Of a stretch of DNA of 64,000 nucleotides, positions 37,339 to 47,051 are shown in pieces. Source of the stretch: CAZSWS01 sp964610765. Lineage in GTDB: Bacteria > Bacteroidota > Bacteroidia > Bacteroidales > Tannerellaceae. The translations under genes were made by a program, and so were the position numbers. The stretch spans positions 6,093-70,092 of the forward strand of contig CAZSWS010000004.1 in NCBI GenBank assembly GCA_964610765.1, in the 5' to 3' direction. Within the stretch, counting starts at the first letter, position 1. Each line of letters begins with the position of its first letter. The notes beneath the pieces were generated by a model. The model did no database searches. It had not been told where the DNA came from and saw only the letters and a list, made by a program, of their open reading frames with translations.

Positions 37339-37505
37339 TCTTTTTTTACTATTGAAGCTTTTTTTACCATTTTGATATTCTTTGTCATATTTATTTGTTA
37401 AAAGCTGTGTTTCAAATTCTATCATCTAATGGAAAATGTTTTGATAAAAGATGTAATTATGAGGTATTTATTATATTTGTGTAAGAAATATATTTTTTAA
37501 AACGA

Positions 37506-38144
37506 GTGTCTGTGGATAATTGGGTGAAATTAAATGTGCAGGGCTTAGCTAATAGCCAGATTCAGTCGGGAGCTTTTGCGTTGATTTTAACAGAGGAGAA
37601 TGGGATGCGACGAATGCCCATTATTGTAGGAACTGCAGAAGCGCAGTCTATCGCAATAGTTTTAGAACAATTGACACCTCCTCGTCCTTTGACCCATGAT
37701 TTGTTTGTTTCATTCATGAAGACTTACAGAATCCGATTGCTAAAAGTTCATATTTATAAATTTTATGATGGAATTTATTTTTCCAAACTCTTGTTTATTG
37801 ACGAGAAGGGGGAGGAAAAGGAAATAGACTCTCGAACTTCAGATGCTATTGCGATAGCATTACGTGTAGGTGCTGATATTTATACAACCGAAGAGATTCT
37901 ATCGCAAAGTGGCGTCATATTAGAGGAGGAAGGAGAAGTCGAGAAAGAACAAACAAAATCAAGTGTTTCTGAAGATAAGAAGAATGTGAAAAAAACGCCG
38001 CCCCTGCTAGATAAGGTTTCGTCTATGGAATATGAAGAACTGCTTCATTTGTTGGAAGAGACTATAGCTAATGAAAAGTATGAAGAAGCCTTGATTATCC
38101 AAGAAGAGCTTAATCGGCGGGCAAAAGATACAAAAGCCCCATGA
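37506..38144 (+). CDS. DUF151 bifunctional-nuclease-family protein with C-terminal UVR motif
   Basis: 212 residues from a GTG start; GTG at 37512 is the alternative. Residues ~1-140 are the DUF151 domain, with MRRMPIIVGTAEAQSIAIVLE and DSRTSDAIAIALRVGADIYT typical. The C-terminal 30 residues (YEELLHLLEETIANEKYEEALIIQEELNRR) form a UvrB/UvrC-type helical hairpin, used for protein contacts. Plant and Thermotoga relatives show nuclease activity on DNA and RNA; the cellular role in Bacteroidetes is unsettled. The last codons overlap the nucleoside transporter start by 4 bases. Confidence 0.87.
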   Translation: MSVDNWVKLNVQGLANSQIQSGAFALILTEENGMRRMPIIVGTAEAQSIAIVLEQLTPPRPLTHDLFVSFMKTYRIRLLKVHIYKFYDGIYFSKLLFIDEKGEEKEIDSRTSDAIAIALRVGADIYTTEEILSQSGVILEEEGEVEKEQTKSSVSEDKKNVKKTPPLLDKVSSMEYEELLHLLEETIANEKYEEALIIQEELNRRAKDTKAP

Positions 38145-39457
38145 TTCCGCTTGGAGCTCATGAACCTTTCACTATTCTGCGTGGAATAGGAGGTGTCTGC
38201 ATCATACTACTGATTTCTTTTTTGTTAAGTAATAGGCGGAAGCAGATTGATTGGAAAACAGTGGGTATCGCCTTATTGCTTCAAGCTGTTCTTGCCTTAC
38301 TTATTATTTATGTCCCTTTTATAGCTGTATTATTTGAGTGGATGGGTAAAGCTTTTGTTAAGCTACTTCATTTTACGCAGGAAGGGACAAGCTTTTTATT
38401 AGGACCGTATGCCACAACCTCTCAAGGTTTTGTCTTTTTAATTCATTCACTTCCTGCCATCATCTTCTTTTCAGCTCTTGTCGCCGTATTTAATTATTGG
38501 GGACTAATTCAACGCCTGGTAAAGTCTTTTGCTTGGGTGTTGAGGCGTTTTATTCGAAATATATCAGGAGCAGAAGGAGTTGTTGTTTCGGCAAATATAT
38601 TCTTAGGTATGTCTGAATCACCAATCCTTGTGAAAGACTATATTCCTTTAATGACAAAATCTGAGCTTTTCCTCGTGATGGTTTCCGGAATGGCCACTAT
38701 TTCCGGTTCTTTGCTCGGAGCTTATACAGGCATGTTAGCTAGTGGCGATCCCGTTCAACAAGTCTTTATTGCAAAACACTTACTATCTGCCTGTGTCATG
38801 GCCGCTCCAGGTGCTATCGTTATTGCTAAAATCATTTGTCCGCAAACGGAGCAACAATCAATTCATTCTATTGCTGTTTCAGATGTAGATAAGCCCAATT
38901 CATTTTTAGGAGCACTGACATCAGGTACGATTACAGGTGTGCGTATTGCGGTTAATGTTGCAGCCATGCTTCTTGTTTTTATAGCCGGGATAGCTATGCT
39001 AAACTATTTAACGGGTGATTTGCTGGGACATTATACCGGATTAAATAACTGGATAGCCGAATTGACCGATGGAAAGACGCAGAGCTTGTCACTTCAGTTT
39101 TTATTGGGTGTTTTGTCCGCTCCATTAATGTGGTTGATAGGAGTTCCATGGGATGATGCTATGCTTGTAGGTTCATTATTTGGACAAAAAACAGTTATGA
39201 ACGAATTTGTGGCTTATGCGCAGATGTCAACCTGGACTCAATCAGGAATGTTTATTTATGAACAGTCTAAGGTAATGGCTATTTATTTATTATGTGGATT
39301 CGCTAATTTCTCTTCAATAGGGATGCTCTTAGGTGCTTTAGGAACTTTAGCACCCGGAAAACGTTCAGAGATAGCTTCATTAGGGTTTTTATCCTTGGTA
39401 GGAGGTGCTTTGGTTTCTTTGCTTTCCGCTACGATAGTAGGTATGTTTGTTGGATAA
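38141..39457 (+). CDS. nupC: Concentrative nucleoside transporter (CNT/NupC family)
   Basis: 438 residues with about ten hydrophobic segments. CNT hallmarks are FLGMSESPILVKDYIPLMTKSELFLVMVSGMATISGS (~155-195), containing the nucleoside-contacting Ser/Glu, then GALTSGTITGVRIAVNVAAMLLVF and WDDAMLVGSLFGQKTVMNEFVAY. It imports nucleosides with protons or sodium across the inner membrane. The 4-base overlap with the DUF151 gene suggests coupled translation. The exact ion and substrate range are not evident. Confidence 0.92.
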   Translation: MIPLGAHEPFTILRGIGGVCIILLISFLLSNRRKQIDWKTVGIALLLQAVLALLIIYVPFIAVLFEWMGKAFVKLLHFTQEGTSFLLGPYATTSQGFVFLIHSLPAIIFFSALVAVFNYWGLIQRLVKSFAWVLRRFIRNISGAEGVVVSANIFLGMSESPILVKDYIPLMTKSELFLVMVSGMATISGSLLGAYTGMLASGDPVQQVFIAKHLLSACVMAAPGAIVIAKIICPQTEQQSIHSIAVSDVDKPNSFLGALTSGTITGVRIAVNVAAMLLVFIAGIAMLNYLTGDLLGHYTGLNNWIAELTDGKTQSLSLQFLLGVLSAPLMWLIGVPWDDAMLVGSLFGQKTVMNEFVAYAQMSTWTQSGMFIYEQSKVMAIYLLCGFANFSSIGMLLGALGTLAPGKRSEIASLGFLSLVGGALVSLLSATIVGMFVG

Positions 39458-39471
39458 AAAAATATAGAATT

Positions 39472-40179
39472 ATGATGCAGATTTATTATGCTCCTGATAT
39501 AGTTGACTCATTAGTTTTGCCGGAAGAAGAATCGAGTCATTGTGTACGTGTTCTGCGAAAGAGAGTAGGAGATGAACTATTGATTGCTGATGGGAAAGGA
39601 GCATTTTATACAGCTCATATTGTTGATGCACATCCTAAGCGAACAACTGTTGAAATCATTTCTGTTGAGAAACAAGAGCCTTTATGGAACTATAAAGTGG
39701 AAATAGCACTAGCACCTACTAAAAACATGGATCGGGTCGAGTGGTTTGCAGAAAAAGCGACAGAAATAGGAATAGACAAGATATCATTTTTGCGCTGTGC
39801 ACATTCTGAACGAAGAGAAATCAAAACCGAACGTATTCGTAAAATAGTTCGGAGTGCGATGAAGCAGTCTCAAAAAGCCTATTTACCTGAAGTCGCTGAA
39901 ATGATGAATTTCAATATGTTTGTCGAAACACCTTTTGATGGAGCCAAATATATAGCCCATTGTGAAGAAACGGCAAAGCAAGTGTTAGTTGATGTCTATA
40001 AGAAAGCTTCCAATGCTTTAGTATTGATTGGTCCTGAAGGTGACTTTTCTTCTGAAGAGATAATTTTAGCTAAGGAGCAAGGATTTCTTCCAGTATCATT
40101 GGGTCAGAGTAGGCTGCGTACAGAAACAGCAGCAATAGTTGCTTGTCACACGATTCATTTATGTAATGAAATAGCTTAA
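39472..40179 (+). CDS. rsmE: 16S rRNA m3U1498 methyltransferase
   Basis: 235 residues, the usual RsmE length. An N-terminal PUA-like domain (~1-70, with EEESSHCVRVLRKRVGDEL) is followed by the SPOUT knot domain, marked by LIGPEGDFSSEE and SLGQSRLRTETAAIVA at the C-terminus, which bind SAM and form the dimer. It methylates N3 of U1498 in 16S rRNA. It is 14 bases after the transporter and 10 bases before the CapA-like gene, so likely in the same operon. Confidence 0.95.
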   Translation: MMQIYYAPDIVDSLVLPEEESSHCVRVLRKRVGDELLIADGKGAFYTAHIVDAHPKRTTVEIISVEKQEPLWNYKVEIALAPTKNMDRVEWFAEKATEIGIDKISFLRCAHSERREIKTERIRKIVRSAMKQSQKAYLPEVAEMMNFNMFVETPFDGAKYIAHCEETAKQVLVDVYKKASNALVLIGPEGDFSSEEIILAKEQGFLPVSLGQSRLRTETAAIVACHTIHLCNEIA

Positions 40180-40189
40180 TATAAGTAAC

Positions 40190-41290
40190 ATGCTGCGCCT
40201 CCTTCTGTTTTTATCAGTATTCATATTTGTTGTTTCCTGTAAGCATGAGAAGGAGTATGAATTATTGCCTGACAGATCTCGGACATTACGGCTGCTATTT
40301 GCCGGTGATGCGATGATGCATGTCACGCAATTAGCTAAGGCACGGAAAGACGACGGCTATTGCTTTGATTCATACTTTCCCTTAATAAAACCTTTGACAG
40401 ACTCAGTTGATATTGCCGTAGTGAATCTGGAAACAACATTAGCAGCTAGTAAATATACAGGTTATCCACTCTTTGCTTCTCCTGATTCTTATGCGAAATC
40501 ATTGAAAGATGCCGGCTTTAATGTGTTCCTAACGGCTAACAATCACTGTCTTGATCGTGGTAAAACAGGTTTGGAAAGAACTATACACGTGCTAGACTCA
40601 ATGCAAGTACGGAGAGCCGGAACTTATAAGGATGAACAAGATAAGGCACTAGAATATCCATTGCTTATATATAAGAATGGAATACGCATTGCTATGCTTA
40701 ACTATACCTATGGCATGAATGGACTGGTGGTTAAAACACCTAACCTGGTCAATGTAATTGATACAGTTGTCATGAAAAGAGATATTGAACGATGCCGACA
40801 GTTAGATGCTCATTTTATCATCACTACAATACATTGGGGAGATGAGTATGTCATTCAGCCGAATAGAGAGCAACAGGCGCTTAAAAAGTTTCTTACCTCA
40901 CAAGGTGTTGATTTGATTGTAGGCTCACATCCGCATGTTATACAGCCACTTGTGAAAGAAGTAGAAGATGGAAAGATAAAGCATGCTGTAGCTTATTCAT
41001 TGGGGAATTTTATTTCTAATATGGATAGAACGTTAACGGATGGAGGAATGCTGTTGACAGTTGATATACGTCGTGACTCTTCCGCTGTAAAGGCAGTGAT
41101 TGACTCTGTTGCTTATTCGCTGGTATATGTGCATAAATCCTTCCGGTATGCGAGTGGATATCAGTTGATTCCGGTTGAGCAATATTTGTCTGAGCAGCAG
41201 CCATTCCCGACCTTAGATAAGTATTCTCATCAACGGATGTTTAGCTTTCAGCAGCAAGCGAATGAAGCTATACAACGAAAAGTAAAATAA
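40190..41290 (+). CDS. CapA-like metallophosphatase lipoprotein (PGA_cap family)
   Basis: 366 residues with a lipobox VVSC and KHEKEYE after the Cys. Metallophosphatase-type motifs follow in order: LLFAGDAMMH, VVNLETTLA, FLTANNHCLDRG, TTIHWGDEY and GSHPHVIQP. This is the CapA/PgsA group, named for poly-gamma-glutamate capsule synthesis in Bacillus. Isolated members like this, without capB/capC, are widespread in Bacteroidetes and of uncertain function. It is last in the plus-strand operon, before a hairpin. Confidence 0.85.
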   Translation: MLRLLLFLSVFIFVVSCKHEKEYELLPDRSRTLRLLFAGDAMMHVTQLAKARKDDGYCFDSYFPLIKPLTDSVDIAVVNLETTLAASKYTGYPLFASPDSYAKSLKDAGFNVFLTANNHCLDRGKTGLERTIHVLDSMQVRRAGTYKDEQDKALEYPLLIYKNGIRIAMLNYTYGMNGLVVKTPNLVNVIDTVVMKRDIERCRQLDAHFIITTIHWGDEYVIQPNREQQALKKFLTSQGVDLIVGSHPHVIQPLVKEVEDGKIKHAVAYSLGNFISNMDRTLTDGGMLLTVDIRRDSSAVKAVIDSVAYSLVYVHKSFRYASGYQLIPVEQYLSEQQPFPTLDKYSHQRMFSFQQQANEAIQRKVK

Positions 41291-41336
41291 AAATGCAGAT
41301 AACTCCTCTGAAGTATATCTGCATTTCTAATGTATT
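41291..41336. terminator. Terminator between the CapA-like gene and guaA
   Basis: AAATGCAGATA (41291-41301) pairs with TATCTGCATTT (41326-41336). It lies just after one stop codon and 9 bases beyond the convergent guaA stop, so it may serve both directions. Confidence 0.7.
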
Positions 41337-41345
41337 TAGTTTCAA

Positions 41346-42866
41346 TTATTCCCACTCAATGGTTGCAGGCGGTTTGGAGCTGATATCAAATACAACACGA
41401 TTTACGCCTTCCACTTTATTAATAATTTCATTGGATACCTTGGCTAAAAAGTCATAAGGTAACTGCGACCAGTCGGCAGACATTCCATCTGTTGAATTTA
41501 CTGCTCTCAAGGCAACTGTGTCCTTGTAAGTACGTTCATCTCCCATAACTCCTACAGAACGGATAGGGAGTAAAATAGCTCCTGCTTGCCATACTTTGTC
41601 ATATAAACCCCACTCACGCAGCATAGAAATGTAGATATGATCAGCATCTTGAATAGTCTTTACTTTTTCCGGAGTGATAGACCCAAGAATGCGAATACCT
41701 AAACCGGGTCCGGGAAAAGGATGGCGGTTAATCAAATGAGGTTGCATCCCCAATTGAATACCTACACGACGAACATCGTCTTTAAATAGTAATTGTAAGG
41801 GTTCAACCAATTTCAAATTCATTTCTTCCGGTAGACCTCCCACATTGTGGTGTGATTTGATAGTCGTTCCTGTTATAGAAAGTGATTCGATGATATCCGG
41901 ATAGATAGTGCCTTGTGCCAGCCACTTGATGCCTTTTAATTTATGTGCTTCCTCATCAAATACTTCTATAAAGAGTCTTCCGATGATTTTGCGTTTTTGT
42001 TCCGGCTCTACAACACCTGCTAGTTCTTTATAGAATTTTTCTTTAGCGTCTACACCAATGACATTTAGTCCTAGATGTTCATAGTCTTTTAAGACATTTG
42101 TAAATTCATCTTTACGCAGGAGACCGTGATCAACAAATATACAAGTTAGGTTTTCCCCGATTGCTTTATGCAATAATACAGCTGTAACAGACGAGTCTAC
42201 CCCGCCCGATAAAGCTAAAATAACCTTGTCATTGCCAAGTTGTTTTTTTAGTTTTTCGACAGTAGCTTCAATAAAGCTTTGAGAAGTCCAGTTTTTGCTT
42301 ACACCACAAATGTTCAGGAAATTGTCTAATATTTTTGTTCCGTCTTCACTATGATATATCTCAGGGTGGAATTGAACGCCCCAGGTTAATTCATCTTGGA
42401 TGTGAAAAGCAGCTATCTCTACATCGCTCGTGCTAGCTACCACTTCAAATGTATCCGGAGTGTTGGTAATAGTGTCGCCATGTGACATCCATACTTGCGA
42501 ACCTTCTGGTATATTTTTGAAAAGTAAGTCGTTTGGGTTTATTTTTTGCAAGTTGGCTCTTCCATACTCTCTACTATCGGTATATTCAACCATTCCTCCG
42601 GATGATTGAGAAATCAACTGAGCCCCGTAGCAAATTCCAAGCAGGGGATATTTTTTACGGATGCTTTGTAAGTCTATTTTGAATGCTTGAGGGTTGTTTA
42701 CAGAATAGGGGCTCCCCGATAATATAACTCCTTTAACTGTTGAGTCGTTTTCCGGGAACTTATTATATGGTAAGATTTCGCAATAGGTATTGAGTTCTCT
42801 AATTCTTCGGGCAATTAACTGAGTGGTTTGTGAACCAAAATCAAGAATAATAATTTTCTCTTGCAT
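41346..42866 (-). CDS. guaA: GMP synthase (glutamine-hydrolysing)
   Basis: 506 residues, full length. The class I glutamine amidotransferase domain (~1-190) has the nucleophile Cys79 in GICYGAQ and the His/Glu of GVQFHPEIYH. The ATP-pyrophosphatase domain has the P-loop ALSGGVDSS (~220-228). The C-terminal dimerisation domain ends in the typical PPATIEWE. It aminates XMP to GMP. It follows a GNAT gene by about 30 bases, so the two may share a transcript. Confidence 0.97.
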   Translation of the reverse strand: MQEKIIILDFGSQTTQLIARRIRELNTYCEILPYNKFPENDSTVKGVILSGSPYSVNNPQAFKIDLQSIRKKYPLLGICYGAQLISQSSGGMVEYTDSREYGRANLQKINPNDLLFKNIPEGSQVWMSHGDTITNTPDTFEVVASTSDVEIAAFHIQDELTWGVQFHPEIYHSEDGTKILDNFLNICGVSKNWTSQSFIEATVEKLKKQLGNDKVILALSGGVDSSVTAVLLHKAIGENLTCIFVDHGLLRKDEFTNVLKDYEHLGLNVIGVDAKEKFYKELAGVVEPEQKRKIIGRLFIEVFDEEAHKLKGIKWLAQGTIYPDIIESLSITGTTIKSHHNVGGLPEEMNLKLVEPLQLLFKDDVRRVGIQLGMQPHLINRHPFPGPGLGIRILGSITPEKVKTIQDADHIYISMLREWGLYDKVWQAGAILLPIRSVGVMGDERTYKDTVALRAVNSTDGMSADWSQLPYDFLAKVSNEIINKVEGVNRVVFDISSKPPATIEWE

Positions 42867-42895
42867 AGGAGTAATATATCAATAGGTGAATAATT

Positions 42896-43414
42896 TCACA
42901 CAAAGTTATGTTTTTTTTCACAATACTTTGTCATGATATAATCATTCATGTAGTAATTGTTACCTATTGGGTAGTCACGTGTGCCAGACAGAGTAAATCC
43001 TAGATGTGTATAGAAGTTGACAGCGTTGTTCTCTCGGTTTACATATAGCTTTAAAGTAAAAGCTTCTGAATTGATTGACTCGATATATGTGATGGCTGCA
43101 TCTATCATATATTTGCCGATCCCTTTTCCTTGTTTTTTAGGGAGTACATATATTTTTTGAAGAATATAGCAGTGGTCGTCTTCTTTTTCTATTGAGAAAT
43201 ATCCAACAGGCTCTTCATGTTGATATACAATAAAATAATCTTGTCCTAGCTTATGCATTTGCTCTTCAAGACTTTTTGCTGAATACATCATTTCAAACAT
43301 ATAGACTAGTTGCTCTTTAGTCAATATAGTTCCGTAGGTGGGCTCCCATATTTCGGAAGCCAGCTGTCTGATAAGTGGAATCTCTTTTGTTGTGGCTTTA
43401 TGAAGCTGATACAT
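42896..43414 (-). CDS. GNAT-family N-acetyltransferase
   Basis: 172 residues from the ATG at 43414, chosen because MYQLHKATTKEIPLIRQLA is a typical GNAT first strand and helix; an ATG at 43426 would add four residues. The acetyl-CoA loop is KKQGKGIGKYMIDAA (~100-115, Q/RxxGxG). Later, NRENNAVNFYTHLGF matches the motif B region. It transfers an acetyl group to an unknown small molecule or protein. It lies between the ATP-synthase terminator and guaA on the same strand. Confidence 0.88.
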   Translation of the reverse strand: MYQLHKATTKEIPLIRQLASEIWEPTYGTILTKEQLVYMFEMMYSAKSLEEQMHKLGQDYFIVYQHEEPVGYFSIEKEDDHCYILQKIYVLPKKQGKGIGKYMIDAAITYIESINSEAFTLKLYVNRENNAVNFYTHLGFTLSGTRDYPIGNNYYMNDYIMTKYCEKKHNFV

Positions 43415-43428
43415 TTGGATATACAATA

Positions 43429-43463
43429 AAGGTCTTTAAGAGGTGAAACCTAGTAAAGACCTT
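43429..43463 (-). terminator. Terminator of the ATP synthase operon
   Basis: AAGGTCTTTA (43429-43438) pairs perfectly with TAAAGACCTT (43454-43463). On the minus strand it follows atpG by about 20 bases and runs into TATTGTAT. Confidence 0.75.
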
Positions 43464-43483
43464 CAATGATTTATAAGTTGTTT

Positions 43484-44344
43484 TTATTTTATAGTTCCAC
43501 CAATAATATCCAAAAGCTCATTTGTAATAGCTTGTTGGCGTGATTTATTGTATAGAACCGTAAGGTCATCAATCAGCTCATCTGCATTGTCTGTAGCTAT
43601 TTGCATAGCCATCATACGAGCTGCATGTTCAGAAACATTAGAGTCAAGCAAGACTGTGAAGATTTTCAAAGTCAATACTTTAGGAAGCAATACCTGGATT
43701 AGCTCTTCTTTACTAGGTTCGACTAGATAATCTTGCGAAACGGTTGATTCATCGCTGGAAGGAAGGCTTAATGGTAAATAAGTTTCTTCCATCAAAATTT
43801 GCGAAGAAGTGTTTCTTAAGTGGTGATATACCAATATTACACGATCAATTTCATGAGCAAGGAATTTACTCATCAGTGTCTTAGCTAAGTCGGCAGCCTC
43901 ATGATAGTTCGGCTTATCTGCCATACTGGTGAAATCACCTTGTATGTTCATGCCGTCTTTTCGCATGGCATCTGCGATTTTTTTCCCTACAGGATATACC
44001 AGTATATGCTCTTTCCCTAGTGGGAGATACTCCTCGATGGTGTTTTTAGCCAATCGTATAATGTTTGCATTAAAAGCTCCACATAAAGAAGTGTTGGAAG
44101 AGAAAGTAACAATAGCTACATTTTCCACAGGTCGCTCTTCCATATAGGGCGAATCAACACTAAACTCATCTGACAGAAAAGCTGTCAGCATGGCATGCAG
44201 TTTTTCTTCATAAGGAAGCATGTTCCCAATAGCCGTCTGCGCGCGGTGTAGCTTAGCAGAAGCAACCATTTTCATCGCTGAAGTAATTTTGCGTGTACTA
44301 TTTATAGAAGCAATTCTTCCTTTGATTTCTTTTAATGATGCCAT
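43484..44344 (-). CDS. atpG: ATP synthase F1 subunit gamma
   Basis: 286 residues, normal size. The N-terminal helix MASLKEIKGRIASINSTRKITSAMKMVASAKLHRAQ and the C-terminal helix ASDNADELIDDLTVLYNKSRQQAITNELLDIIGG pattern (here with MQIATDNADE) form the rotor coiled coil that turns inside the alpha/beta hexamer. It is the last gene of the operon, 25 bases after atpA. Confidence 0.97.
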   Translation of the reverse strand: MASLKEIKGRIASINSTRKITSAMKMVASAKLHRAQTAIGNMLPYEEKLHAMLTAFLSDEFSVDSPYMEERPVENVAIVTFSSNTSLCGAFNANIIRLAKNTIEEYLPLGKEHILVYPVGKKIADAMRKDGMNIQGDFTSMADKPNYHEAADLAKTLMSKFLAHEIDRVILVYHHLRNTSSQILMEETYLPLSLPSSDESTVSQDYLVEPSKEELIQVLLPKVLTLKIFTVLLDSNVSEHAARMMAMQIATDNADELIDDLTVLYNKSRQQAITNELLDIIGGTIK

Positions 44345-44369
44345 AAATACAATCTTTTTTTAAGCTCAA

Positions 44370-45959
44370 TTATTTAGTTGCGTAAGCATTCGCAATTGAA
44401 GCCGCAGTTTCTTTGAGTATTTCTTCTATCTCCGGGGTTATCACACCCTTTTTAAGTTCATCCAACACATCTTCTTTGTGCTGATTTTGTAAACTTAATA
44501 AGAAGTTCTTTTCAAACTCAGGTACTTTATCCACCGGTACATCTTCTAACAATCCATTTGTGCCACAGTATAGAATAGCAATTTGCTCTTCTACTTGCAT
44601 GGGCTTGTATTGGGGTTGAACTAAAAGACGTGTGTTTTTTCTTCCTTTATCAATCGTAAAGGCGGTAAATGAGTCCATGTCACTGCTGAATTGACTGAAG
44701 GCTTCCAGTTCATGATATTGTGCCTGATCTATTTTCAGTGTGCCGGCTACTTTCTTCATAGCTTTTACTTGCGCATTTCCACCTACACGTGAAACAGAGA
44801 TGCCCACGTCAATTGCGGGACGATTACCTTGGTTAAACAAGTTTGTATCCAAGTATATTTGTCCGTCAGTAATTGAAATAACATTGGTGGGAATATAGGC
44901 AGAAACGTCTCCGGCCTGTGTTTCGATGATGGGAAGTGCGGTTAGCGAACCTCCGGCTTTGACTTTCCCTTTAAGCGACTCCGGCAAGTCATTCATTTGC
45001 TCAGCAACTTCTTGCTGGTTAATGATTTTGGCGGCTCGTTCAAGTAGTCTTGAGTGCAGATAAAACACGTCGCCCGGGTAAGCTTCACGTCCTGAAGGGC
45101 GCTTCAATATCAACGAAACTTCACGATAAGCCACTGCTTGTTTAGAAAGGTCATCATACACCACCAAAGCATGTCGTCCGGTATCTCTGAAGTATTCTCC
45201 GATAGCTGCTCCGGCAAAAGGAGCAAAATATTGAACGGCTGCAGGGTCTGAAGCGGTGGCAGATACCACAACGGTATAATCAAGCGCACCTTTTTCTTTC
45301 AGTGTATTAACGATGGATGCAACAGTAGAACCTTTCTGACCGATAGCTACATAGATACAGTAAACCGGGTCACCTGCCTCGTAGTTGCTGCGTTGATTAA
45401 TTATAGTATCGATAGCTATGGCTGTTTTTCCTGTTTGGCGGTCACCAATGATTAATTCCCGTTGACCTCTTCCGATAGGAATCATTGCATCCACAGCTTT
45501 TAGACCGGTTTGTAGCGGTTGATTAACCGGTTGGCGATAGATAACACCCGGAGCTTTACGTTCAAGAGGGAGTTCTATTCTCTCTCCTCCGATTTCTCCT
45601 TTACCATCAATAGGCTCACCCAAAGGGGTAATCACACGACCCAGCATGCCTTCACCCACCCTGATTGAAGCTATTCGGCCAGTGCGTTTTACGGTGTCGC
45701 CTTCTTCTACCATGTCTGTTGGACCTAGTAGTACGGCACCAACATTGTCTTCCTCAAGATTCATCACAACAGCTTTTACACCATTGGCAAACTCAAGTAA
45801 CTCATTGGCTTCAGCGTTTTTTAGCCCATAGATACGAATAACTCCGTCACCTACTTGAAGGACAGTTCCTACTTCATCAAATTTGATTTTTGTGTCAATT
45901 CCTTCCAGCTGCATCCGAAGTATATCGGAAACTTCACTCGCTTTTATGTTTTCAGACAT
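44370..45959 (-). CDS. atpA: ATP synthase F1 subunit alpha
   Basis: 529 residues. The regulatory P-loop is GDRQTGKTA (172-180), and the signature ISVSRVGGNAQVKAMK lies near 385-400. It forms the non-catalytic nucleotide sites of the F1 head. It starts 10 bases after atpH. Length and motifs are ordinary. Confidence 0.97.
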   Translation of the reverse strand: MSENIKASEVSDILRMQLEGIDTKIKFDEVGTVLQVGDGVIRIYGLKNAEANELLEFANGVKAVVMNLEEDNVGAVLLGPTDMVEEGDTVKRTGRIASIRVGEGMLGRVITPLGEPIDGKGEIGGERIELPLERKAPGVIYRQPVNQPLQTGLKAVDAMIPIGRGQRELIIGDRQTGKTAIAIDTIINQRSNYEAGDPVYCIYVAIGQKGSTVASIVNTLKEKGALDYTVVVSATASDPAAVQYFAPFAGAAIGEYFRDTGRHALVVYDDLSKQAVAYREVSLILKRPSGREAYPGDVFYLHSRLLERAAKIINQQEVAEQMNDLPESLKGKVKAGGSLTALPIIETQAGDVSAYIPTNVISITDGQIYLDTNLFNQGNRPAIDVGISVSRVGGNAQVKAMKKVAGTLKIDQAQYHELEAFSQFSSDMDSFTAFTIDKGRKNTRLLVQPQYKPMQVEEQIAILYCGTNGLLEDVPVDKVPEFEKNFLLSLQNQHKEDVLDELKKGVITPEIEEILKETAASIANAYATK

Positions 45960-45969
45960 AATTCTTTCT

Positions 45970-46527
45970 TTAAATACTTTTTCTGTTTTGTTCCATGAAC
46001 TGATCTTTCACGCGCTGTAGCTGAGTAGCGATACTCGCATCCAATTCACGTGAATCTATATTCAAAATAAAACCACCCAATAGTTTGGGGTTTATGCTTG
46101 TTTTGAATTCAAGAGAACCATTAGTAATAAGTTTTGTCATCATTGATTGCATCTTTTTCTTATCCGAATCATTGATTGCGGTAGCCGTAGTCAGATGTCC
46201 CAAATAGATATTGTTCTCTTTTCTGTATAGATCCATATACATCAATGCAATACACTGCAGGTGTTTTTCTCTTTTTTGAAACAGCACTAAATCAATAAAA
46301 CGCTTCAAAACATCATTTACGTTACTACCCATCGCATTTTCAATCAACGATTGTTTCTCTTTTTTAGAGATGAGCGGGTTACCCAGTGCATCACGTAGTG
46401 CAGGAAGTTGAAAGAATGAATCAGCCAGCTTATTCATGGATGAATAAACCTCTTTTGATGCTTCTTTACTTCTAGCAAAACTTAGTAGTGCCTTGGCGTA
46501 ACGTTTTGATATAATGCCTCCGTTCAT
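45970..46527 (-). CDS. atpH: ATP synthase F1 subunit delta
   Basis: 185 residues. ISKRYAKALLSFA at the N-terminus and the C-terminal LLGGFILNIDSRELDASIATQLQRVKDQF are the delta/OSCP signatures. It links the top of F1 to the b-subunit stator. It sits 6 bases after atpF. Confidence 0.95.
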   Translation of the reverse strand: MNGGIISKRYAKALLSFARSKEASKEVYSSMNKLADSFFQLPALRDALGNPLISKKEKQSLIENAMGSNVNDVLKRFIDLVLFQKREKHLQCIALMYMDLYRKENNIYLGHLTTATAINDSDKKKMQSMMTKLITNGSLEFKTSINPKLLGGFILNIDSRELDASIATQLQRVKDQFMEQNRKSI

Positions 46528-46533
46528 GTCATT

Positions 46534-47034
46534 TTATGATTTAGAAGTGGATATTTCATCCAACATTCGGTCTATAAAATCCATTTGGGCTTTGTCTTTA
46601 TCCAAATCTTTGCGAATTACTTTTTCAGCAATATCAATAGATAAGGTTGCAATTTCACGTCGAACCTGTCTGATAGCTTCATCCTTTTCCGACTGAATTT
46701 GAATTCTGACTTCATCCAATTGCTTTTTAGCTGCCAACTGCGCTTCCTCTTTCGCTTTTTCAACGATTTTGTCTCGCGTGGCTGCTGCTTCATTTAGAAT
46801 TTTTACCTGCTCCTCACGGGCTTTAGCGATAAGCGCCTCACCCTCTGTCTTAATATTAGCTAGTTGTGCGTTTGCTTCATCTGCCGCTTTTAGTGACTGA
46901 TCAATATAGTTTTTCCGCTCATTAACCATTTTGGTAATGACGGGGAAACCATATTTTGTCAGTACAAAAAGAACAATGACAAAAGATAGAAGCATCCAAA
47001 ATACCAGACCAATATCGGGTTGCAGTAATTCCAT
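46534..47034 (-). CDS. atpF: ATP synthase Fo subunit b
   Basis: 166 residues. A single N-terminal membrane helix (IGLVFWMLLSFVIVLFVLTKYGFPVI) is followed by a long charged coiled coil rich in Ala, Lys and Glu. This is the peripheral stalk. It starts 17 bases after atpE; no b' paralogue is present. Confidence 0.95.
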   Translation of the reverse strand: MELLQPDIGLVFWMLLSFVIVLFVLTKYGFPVITKMVNERKNYIDQSLKAADEANAQLANIKTEGEALIAKAREEQVKILNEAAATRDKIVEKAKEEAQLAAKKQLDEVRIQIQSEKDEAIRQVRREIATLSIDIAEKVIRKDLDKDKAQMDFIDRMLDEISTSKS

Positions 47035-47051
47035 ATTTATCTCTTACTGTA

